From: an uncultured Bacilli bacterium
Lineage (GTDB): Bacteria; Bacillota_I; Bacilli_A; RF39; UBA660
Length of the DNA stretch: 26,116 nucleotides
Reading direction: 5' to 3'
Assembly: GCA_934098515.1 (NCBI GenBank)
Contig: CAKOOK010000017.1
Location: 1-26,116 of the forward strand
Shown: piece by piece, positions 21,861 through 26,116 of the stretch
Position numbering within the stretch: the stretch's first letter is position 1
How the letters are laid out: each line of letters begins with the position of its first letter
Notes under the pieces: model-generated
What the model was told of the DNA's origin: nothing
The model's database searches: none
The model's input: the letters and a program-made list of their open reading frames with translations, nothing else
Program-made: the position numbers and the translations under genes

Positions 21861-22800
21861 TTATAAAAATATTTATATAGATGATTGGTATAGTATAATT
21901 GGCCCTAAGGAAAAAAGTGATGGTAATTTAAAAAAATATAATTTAGCATTAAGCGATTATTATTTTAATGAAAAAACTATTGAAAAAGCTGAAGTTAGAA
22001 TGCAAAAGTTTGTTCTTAATTATTTTAAATCTTCTAAAATTGATGTGGTTTGTGCTAGTGATTTAATGGATCAACTGATAGTATCTAACTTAATGGCTGA
22101 AGAAGAAGATATTCCTTTTCTTGGGGTCTATAATGCTTGTGCAAGTTTTGCTTCTGGTGTAATAAGTATAGCAAATATGATTCAAAGTAAGGGCGTAAAA
22201 AGAGGTGTCTATATTACTAGTAGTCATAATTTATCTGCCGAAAAACAATTTAGATTTCCTATTGAGTATGGTGCTGTAAAACCAAAAAGAAGTACTTTTA
22301 CAGCAACTGGAGCAGTGGGGGTTAGTTTAAATAATACTTCTGGTAAGATAAAAATAGTTAGTGCTACTTTAGGTAAGGTTAAAGATTCTTATGTAAAAGA
22401 TGCTTTTAATATGGGTGGCGTTATGGCAGTAAGTGCAATTGATACTTTTAAAGAACATTTAAAAAATAGATGTAAAAGTGAAGAAGATTATGATTTGATA
22501 TTAACTGGTGACTTAGGGGCATGTGGAAGTAAAATTTTTAAAAGAGTGCTGAAAAGTGAAGGATATAATTTAAAAAAGTATATGGATGCTGGAGAAAATT
22601 TTTATAAAAAAATAGATTGTTCTGGAGCAAGTGGACCAGCTGTTCTTCCTTTATTTTTATTTAATAATATAGTGCATAATAAGAAATATAAAAGAATTCT
22701 TTTACTAGCAACAGGTTCGCTTCATAGTCCTTTACTTGTTAATCAAAAGATGAGTATTCCTTCAGTAACGCATGCATTGGAGATTGAGGTGGTAAGATGA
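21853..22800 (+). CDS. spoVAD: SpoVAD, spore dipicolinate-binding protein
   Basis: 315 residues with the thiolase-like fold of SpoVAD: Tyr-Asn-Ala-Cys-Ala-Ser-Phe-Ala-Ser-Gly (~94-103), Arg-Phe-Pro-Ile-Glu-Tyr-Gly (hallmark), Thr-Ala-Thr-Gly-Ala-Val-Gly, and Asp-Leu-Gly-Ala-Cys-Gly-Ser. It binds dipicolinic acid at the forespore inner membrane for uptake through the SpoVA channel. A little shorter than the B. subtilis protein (~338). It is translated from AGGTGAT inside spoVAC and shares ATGA with spoVAE, showing tight coupling. Confidence 0.95.
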   Translation: MFNYKNIYIDDWYSIIGPKEKSDGNLKKYNLALSDYYFNEKTIEKAEVRMQKFVLNYFKSSKIDVVCASDLMDQLIVSNLMAEEEDIPFLGVYNACASFASGVISIANMIQSKGVKRGVYITSSHNLSAEKQFRFPIEYGAVKPKRSTFTATGAVGVSLNNTSGKIKIVSATLGKVKDSYVKDAFNMGGVMAVSAIDTFKEHLKNRCKSEEDYDLILTGDLGACGSKIFKRVLKSEGYNLKKYMDAGENFYKKIDCSGASGPAVLPLFLFNNIVHNKKYKRILLLATGSLHSPLLVNQKMSIPSVTHALEIEVVR

Positions 22801-23147
22801 TGCTTGTTTATTCATTTTTATTTTGTGGCTTTATCTGTTTAATTGGAGAGATTATTTTTGATAATAGTAAGCTTACCTTTGGTCATATAACAAGTATGTT
22901 TGTTGTAGTTGGAGCTATTCTTAGTATATTTGGTATATATGATAAGGTAGCAAGTGTAGTAGGAGTAGGGGCTAACTTACCAATAGTATCGTTTGGTAAT
23001 TCACTTACAAATGGTGCATATAAAGGTTTTATGAAAGATGGTTTTATTGGACTATTTAGTGGAATGTTAGCAGAAGTTAGTACAGGTGTTGTGGCGGCAG
23101 TGGTATTTTCCTTTATATTAATGTTGTTTCTAAAGCCCAAAGACTAA
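22797..23147 (+). CDS. spoVAE: SpoVAE, spore dipicolinate channel subunit
   Basis: 116 residues, three or four membrane helices, with the SpoVAE(b) signature region Gly-Ala-Asn-Leu-Pro-Ile-Val-Ser-Phe-Gly-Asn-Ser-Leu (~58-70), then Gly-Ala-Tyr-Lys-Gly-Phe and a final helix ending in a short Lys-rich tail. Start ATG overlaps the spoVAD stop (ATGA). Last gene of the operon; its stop codon lies in the loop of the terminator. spoVAA, spoVAB, spoVAEa and spoVAF are not present here; AC-AD-AE alone is a common minimal set. Confidence 0.92.
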   Translation: MMLVYSFLFCGFICLIGEIIFDNSKLTFGHITSMFVVVGAILSIFGIYDKVASVVGVGANLPIVSFGNSLTNGAYKGFMKDGFIGLFSGMLAEVSTGVVAAVVFSFILMLFLKPKD

Positions 23148-23159
23148 TTTGGGCTTTTT
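23132..23159 (+). terminator. Terminator of the spoVA operon
   Basis: A perfect 10-bp stem AAAGCCCAAA (23132-23141) / TTTGGGCTTT (23148-23157), loop GACTAA containing the spoVAE stop, then a T-run to 23159. Confidence 0.93.
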
Positions 23160-23175
23160 AAGTTTAGTTGAATAA

Positions 23176-23223
23176 TGTTGCTTTCTAACGCAATTATTTA
23201 GAAAAATGCGTTAGAAAGCAACA
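23176..23223. repeat. 17-bp perfect inverted repeat
   Basis: TGTTGCTTTCTAACGCA (23176-23192) is mirrored exactly at 23207-23223 around a 14-base loop. There is no T-run after it, and a separate terminator lies just upstream. It could be a protein-binding cruciform, a small mobile-element remnant, or the junction of the AbiE insertion. Confidence 0.85.
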
Positions 23224-23241
23224 AATTATAATGTAGTTTTA

Positions 23242-23270
23242 TTGACAAATCATAGGAAAAATGTTATGAT
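23242..23270 (+). promoter_or_regulatory. Promoter of the second AbiE module
   Basis: Consensus TTGACA (23242-23247), 17-bp spacer, extended -10 TGT-TATGAT (23262-23270). This is the best promoter in the window. Confidence 0.88.
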
Positions 23271-23279
23271 TTTCCTATG
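23251..23279. promoter_or_regulatory. Putative AbiEi operator
   Basis: A perfect 10-bp inverted repeat, CATAGGAAAA (23251-23260) and TTTTCCTATG (23270-23279), spans the spacer, the -10 box and the start region. Binding would block RNA polymerase, as expected of negative autoregulation by AbiEi. Confidence 0.75.
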
Positions 23280-23296
23280 AAAAGGAAATGATAAAA

Positions 23297-23890
23297 ATGG
23301 ATAATTATGAAAAAATTTTAAGATTTGCTGAAGAAAATTCTGGTTATATTACATCTAAAGAAGCTAGCAGATTAAATATTAATAGTACTTTCTTATGTAA
23401 TTTAGTTAATGAAAAGCAATTAGAAAGAGTAGTAAATGGTATTTATAAATTAAGTGATTATCCAGATGATAACCTATATGTATTAGCAAATACTTCCAAA
23501 AATATTTGCTATTCACATGCAACAGCTTTGTATTTACATAATTTATCTGATAGAATTCCTCAAATCCTTGATGTTACAGTTCCTTATAATTATAGTGGAA
23601 GACTACTAAATGATAGTTCAGTTGATTTACACTATGTAAAAAATGATATTTTTGAGTTAGGAATTATTGAAATTAAAACAATCAATAATTTGACAGTAAA
23701 ATGTTATGATCTTGAAAGAACCATCTGTGACATTATTAGAGATAAAGATGAAATGGATAAAGAATTATATTCTAAAGCATTAAAAGAATATGCAAATAGT
23801 AAAGATAAAAATATTTTAAAATTAATTAAGTATGCAAAAAAATTAAATGTAGAGAAAGAAGTCGTAGAATTAATGGAGGTTTTGTTATAA
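23297..23890 (+). CDS. abiEi: AbiEi-type antitoxin / autorepressor (second module)
   Basis: 197 residues. N-terminal winged helix (Gly-Tyr-Ile-Thr-Ser-Lys-Glu-Ala, wing ending Gly-Ile-Tyr-Lys), then the antitoxin domain with Asp-Val-Thr-Val-Pro (~94-98) and Glu-Arg-Thr-Ile-Cys-Asp-Ile-Ile. Clearly related to the antitoxin at 4801, with the same Met-Asp-Asn start; that similarity and AAAGGA upstream favour ATG 23297 over 23288. The partner toxin is intact here, so the pair is probably functional, with regulation at the palindromic operator. AbiE pairs act as type IV toxin-antitoxins, some giving phage abortive infection. Confidence 0.87.
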   Translation: MDNYEKILRFAEENSGYITSKEASRLNINSTFLCNLVNEKQLERVVNGIYKLSDYPDDNLYVLANTSKNICYSHATALYLHNLSDRIPQILDVTVPYNYSGRLLNDSSVDLHYVKNDIFELGIIEIKTINNLTVKCYDLERTICDIIRDKDEMDKELYSKALKEYANSKDKNILKLIKYAKKLNVEKEVVELMEVLL

Positions 23891-24727
23891 ATGAATTCAG
23901 ACAAATTAAATGCAATAATTAAGAAAAAAGCAAATGGTAATAGTAATCTATCTCACCATTTTCATCAAATGTTCTTTTTTGAACATGTCCTTATGAGGTT
24001 AGAAAAAAGTGAATATAAAGATAATATTATCTTAAAAGGAGGTGTTTTATTATCATCAATAATTGGTAATGATTTAAGAACTACCAAAGATATAGATGCA
24101 ACTTTAAAAGGACTTCCTTTAACAATAGAAATGGTAGAAGAAATTTTTAAAGAGATATTATCTATAGATATTAAAGATAATGTTTATTTTGAACTAGTTT
24201 CGATTAAAGATATTCGAATTACTGATGAATATGGTGGGTTTAGACTTAATATAAAAGGTACTTTTTATAAGATAAGAACCAATTTCTTTATAGAGATTAC
24301 TACTGGAGATATTATTACTCCAAGAGAAATAAAATATAAATATAGTTCAATATTTGAAGATAAAAAAATTAATATTATGGCTTATACAATCGAAACAATA
24401 ATAGCTGAAAAATTTGAAAGTATTATTAGTAAAAACATTACTACAACAAGAGCTAAAGATTTTTATGATTTATATATGTTAATTGATAATCATAAAGATG
24501 AGATTGATAACGGAGTTTTAAAAAGAGCTGTAATAAATACATTTAATAAAAGAAATACTACTTATGATATAAACTTATTTAGAGAAACATTGGAAATACT
24601 TGAAAGTAGTGACACACTAAAAAATGTTTTTATGGATTACCAAAGTAAGTTAGTTTATCCGCAAAAAGTAGAGTATAAAAAGACTATAGATGCTTTAAAT
24701 TTAATTATTGATATATTAAATAAATAA
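23891..24727 (+). CDS. abiEii: AbiEii-type nucleotidyltransferase toxin
   Basis: 278 residues, full length for the family. Nucleotidyltransferase core Leu-Lys-Gly-Gly-Val-Leu-Leu (48-54) and Thr-Thr-Lys-Asp-Ile-Asp-Ala-Thr (64-71), where Asp67 and Asp69 are probable metal ligands. Then Ile-Thr-Pro-Arg-Glu-Ile-Lys-Tyr-Lys-Tyr, Ala-Glu-Lys-Phe-Glu, and Lys-Asp-Phe-Tyr-Asp-Leu-Tyr (~191-197). Related enzymes add nucleotides to tRNA acceptor ends and stop translation. It starts at the base after the antitoxin stop, with GGAGG inside the end of that gene. It serves as the intact reference for the broken copy at 5382-6236. Confidence 0.88.
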   Translation: MNSDKLNAIIKKKANGNSNLSHHFHQMFFFEHVLMRLEKSEYKDNIILKGGVLLSSIIGNDLRTTKDIDATLKGLPLTIEMVEEIFKEILSIDIKDNVYFELVSIKDIRITDEYGGFRLNIKGTFYKIRTNFFIEITTGDIITPREIKYKYSSIFEDKKINIMAYTIETIIAEKFESIISKNITTTRAKDFYDLYMLIDNHKDEIDNGVLKRAVINTFNKRNTTYDINLFRETLEILESSDTLKNVFMDYQSKLVYPQKVEYKKTIDALNLIIDILNK

Positions 24728-24778
24728 TAAAATATAAAACGCAAAAAAAAGTAATGTTTTTCCTACAAAAAGTCAATG

Positions 24779-24803
24779 CCTAAGAAATAATACTTAGGTT
24801 TTT
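24779..24803 (+). terminator. Terminator of the second AbiE module
   Basis: CCTAAG (24779-24784) / CTTAGG (24793-24798) with an 8-base loop, then TTTTT. It lies between abiEii and the penicillin-binding protein gene. Confidence 0.85.
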
Positions 24804-24830
24804 ATTTGCATAAAATTAGTAGGTGATTAT

Positions 24831-25925
24831 ATGTTTCATTATGTGGTGCAAAAAAGAATAAAAATTGTTGGAGTATTAATATTTTTTATTTTTTTAGTAA
24901 TTATTATTCGTATTTTTTATATTGAAGTCTTTAGTCAAAGTAGGCTTGATGAGCTAGCTAATAGTCTTTGGAGTAGAAATCTTCCTATATTAGCAGATCG
25001 GGGAAAGATTACTGACCGTAATGGTGTTGTGCTTGCTGATAATATTACAACTACAAGTCTAGTTGTAGTTCCTGTACAGATTAAAAATAAAGAAGAAGTT
25101 GCTAAAAATCTTGCAAGTATTCTTAATACAGATTATTTAAATATATATTCACATTTAACTAAACATACTTCTATTGAAAGAATTCATCCTGAAGGAAGAA
25201 GATTATCTTATGATGTTGCTGAAAAGATACGTGTTCTTAATTATGATGGAGTATATTTACTTAAAGAATCTAAAAGATATTATCCTTATAAAGAAATGCT
25301 TTCACATGTTATTGGTTATGTTGGTATTGATAATCAAGGGTTAAGTGGTATTGAGTTATTATATGACAAATACTTAAAAGGTACGGATGGTGGTATTAAG
25401 TATTATTCGGATGGCAAGGGTTTAAGGTTAAATATGAGTGAGGTTTATGATAAACCTGTTAGTGGAAATAATATTGCTCTTACGATAGATGTTAGAGTGC
25501 AGGAAGCTATTGAACGAGAACTTGATAATGTTGTTACTAAGTATAATCCAGAAAATGCACTTATTATGGTTATGAATCCCAATACAGGGGAGATTATTGC
25601 GATGAGTAGTAGGCCTAATTTTGATCCTAATAATTATCAGAGTTATGATATAGAAGCGATTAATCGTAATTTACCAATTTGGATGAGTTATGAACCGGGT
25701 AGTACTTTTAAGATAATTACTCTTGCTAGTGCGATAAATGAAGGAAAAGTTAACTTGTTTACTGATACATATTATGATGGTGGAAGTATATCTGTTGAAA
25801 ATGCAAAAATTAAATGTTGGAAGGCAGGAGGACATGGAGCAGAGACTTTTTTAAATGTGGTTGAAAACTCTTGTAATCTTGGTGTTACTACAAGAACATT
25901 TTTGAGTTCTTTAATTACCCCTTAA
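24831..25925 (+). pseudogene. spoVD: SpoVD-like penicillin-binding protein, truncated
   Basis: 364 residues of a class B PBP (SpoVD/PBP2-like transpeptidase). Short basic N-terminus, one membrane helix (~11-30), Ala-Asp-Arg-Gly-Lys-Ile-Thr-Asp-Arg-Asn-Gly (~55-65), a dimerisation domain, then the transpeptidase domain with Ser291-Thr-Phe-Lys294 and Ser347-Cys-Asn349. After Asn349-Leu-Gly the sequence stops resembling the family and ends at TAA 25923-25925. The Lys-Thr-Gly box and ~250 more residues expected of SpoVD are absent, so the product should be inactive in cross-linking. AGGTGAT lies 3 nt before the ATG. The gene may have been cut by an insertion, or the sequence joined wrongly near 25880. 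SpoVD makes spore cortex peptidoglycan; which PBP this is rests on similarity and the sporulation context. Confidence 0.75.
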
Positions 25926-26116
25926 ATGGAAGTCTATACTACCAATGATTTTGTCTATAATGGTAATATATACCACCCAGAACTTGATTTTAAAAAGCCA
26001 AAAGGATGTTTGAACTATACTTCAAATTACGTAAAGAACAGTAGAAAAATAAACAATCGTTCTTATGATATTAACACTAGTAATTATAAAAAATTAACTA
26101 CCAACAAAGATGCCAA
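25926..26116 (+). other. Unrecognised open stretch at the window end
   Basis: An ATG directly after the truncated PBP stop, in the same frame, opens 63 codons to the window edge. The sequence is Asn/Tyr/Lys rich and starts Met-Glu-Val-Tyr-Thr-Thr. It has no Shine-Dalgarno site and uses more C-ending codons (GTC, ACC, TAC, CAC, AAC) than its neighbours. It is either the start of an inserted gene or the continuation of a broken frame; no family was recognised. Confidence 0.35.

Noticed and set aside
24790..24816. SigE-type promoter (ATA-N16-CATAAAAT) before the spoVD-like gene
   Set aside because: The upstream box lies in the terminator hairpin and the leader would be about 8 nt; too weak to call.

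Overview
The window is AT-rich DNA from a spore-forming, low-GC Bacillota, most likely an uncultured member of the class Bacilli. The basis is a PolC-type replicative polymerase, an RNase J, a spoVA operon behind a sporulation sigma factor, and a SpoVD-type penicillin-binding protein. TGA is used as a stop and Trp is TGG, so the Mycoplasma code does not apply. This placement is inferred from gene content; no rRNA is present.

The most notable content is at the left end (1-3225): a diversity-generating retroelement (DGR). It comprises the 3' part of a target gene with a variable repeat (VR, 439-556), a template repeat (TR, 1067-1184), a MutS-domain-I-like accessory protein, an Avd-like four-helix protein and a DGR-type reverse transcriptase. 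VR and TR are collinear over 118 bp and differ at 18 positions. All 18 fall on TR adenines (18 of 35 A differ; 0 of 83 non-A). Between VR and TR lie strong hairpins with no convincing gene, and an intrinsic terminator separates TR from the accessory genes. An Mbeg1-like hydrolase and a 51-residue membrane peptide follow.

From 4.4 to 6.4 kb there is a 35-bp tandem repeat before a terminator, then an AbiE toxin-antitoxin pair whose toxin gene carries two in-frame TAA codons. polC fills 6.5-11.1 kb. A second accessory block (11.1-14.1 kb) holds an AlbA/Schlafen-type ATP-binding regulator behind helically phased CGGTCGAA repeats, and an AAA/DUF4143 ATPase flanked by near-identical 43-bp repeats. 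Core genes follow: an RluA-type pseudouridine synthase, a membrane-bound HTH protein, and on the minus strand rnj (RNase J) and a ZIP metal transporter.

The sporulation block (19.06-23.15 kb) encodes a secreted/anchored protein of unknown function, a SpoIIAA-like STAS protein, a SigF/SigG-like sigma factor, and SpoVAC, SpoVAD and SpoVAE. spoIIAB is absent, and the SpoIIAA-like protein lacks the phosphorylatable serine. A 17-bp inverted repeat and a second, intact AbiE pair with a clear promoter/operator come next. The window ends in a spoVD-like gene whose frame leaves the family after the SxN motif and stops; the last ~190 bases are unrecognised.

Many promoters here place the -10 box only about 15-25 nt before the start codon, so several starts were set downstream of the longest open frame on the basis of -10 and Shine-Dalgarno positions.
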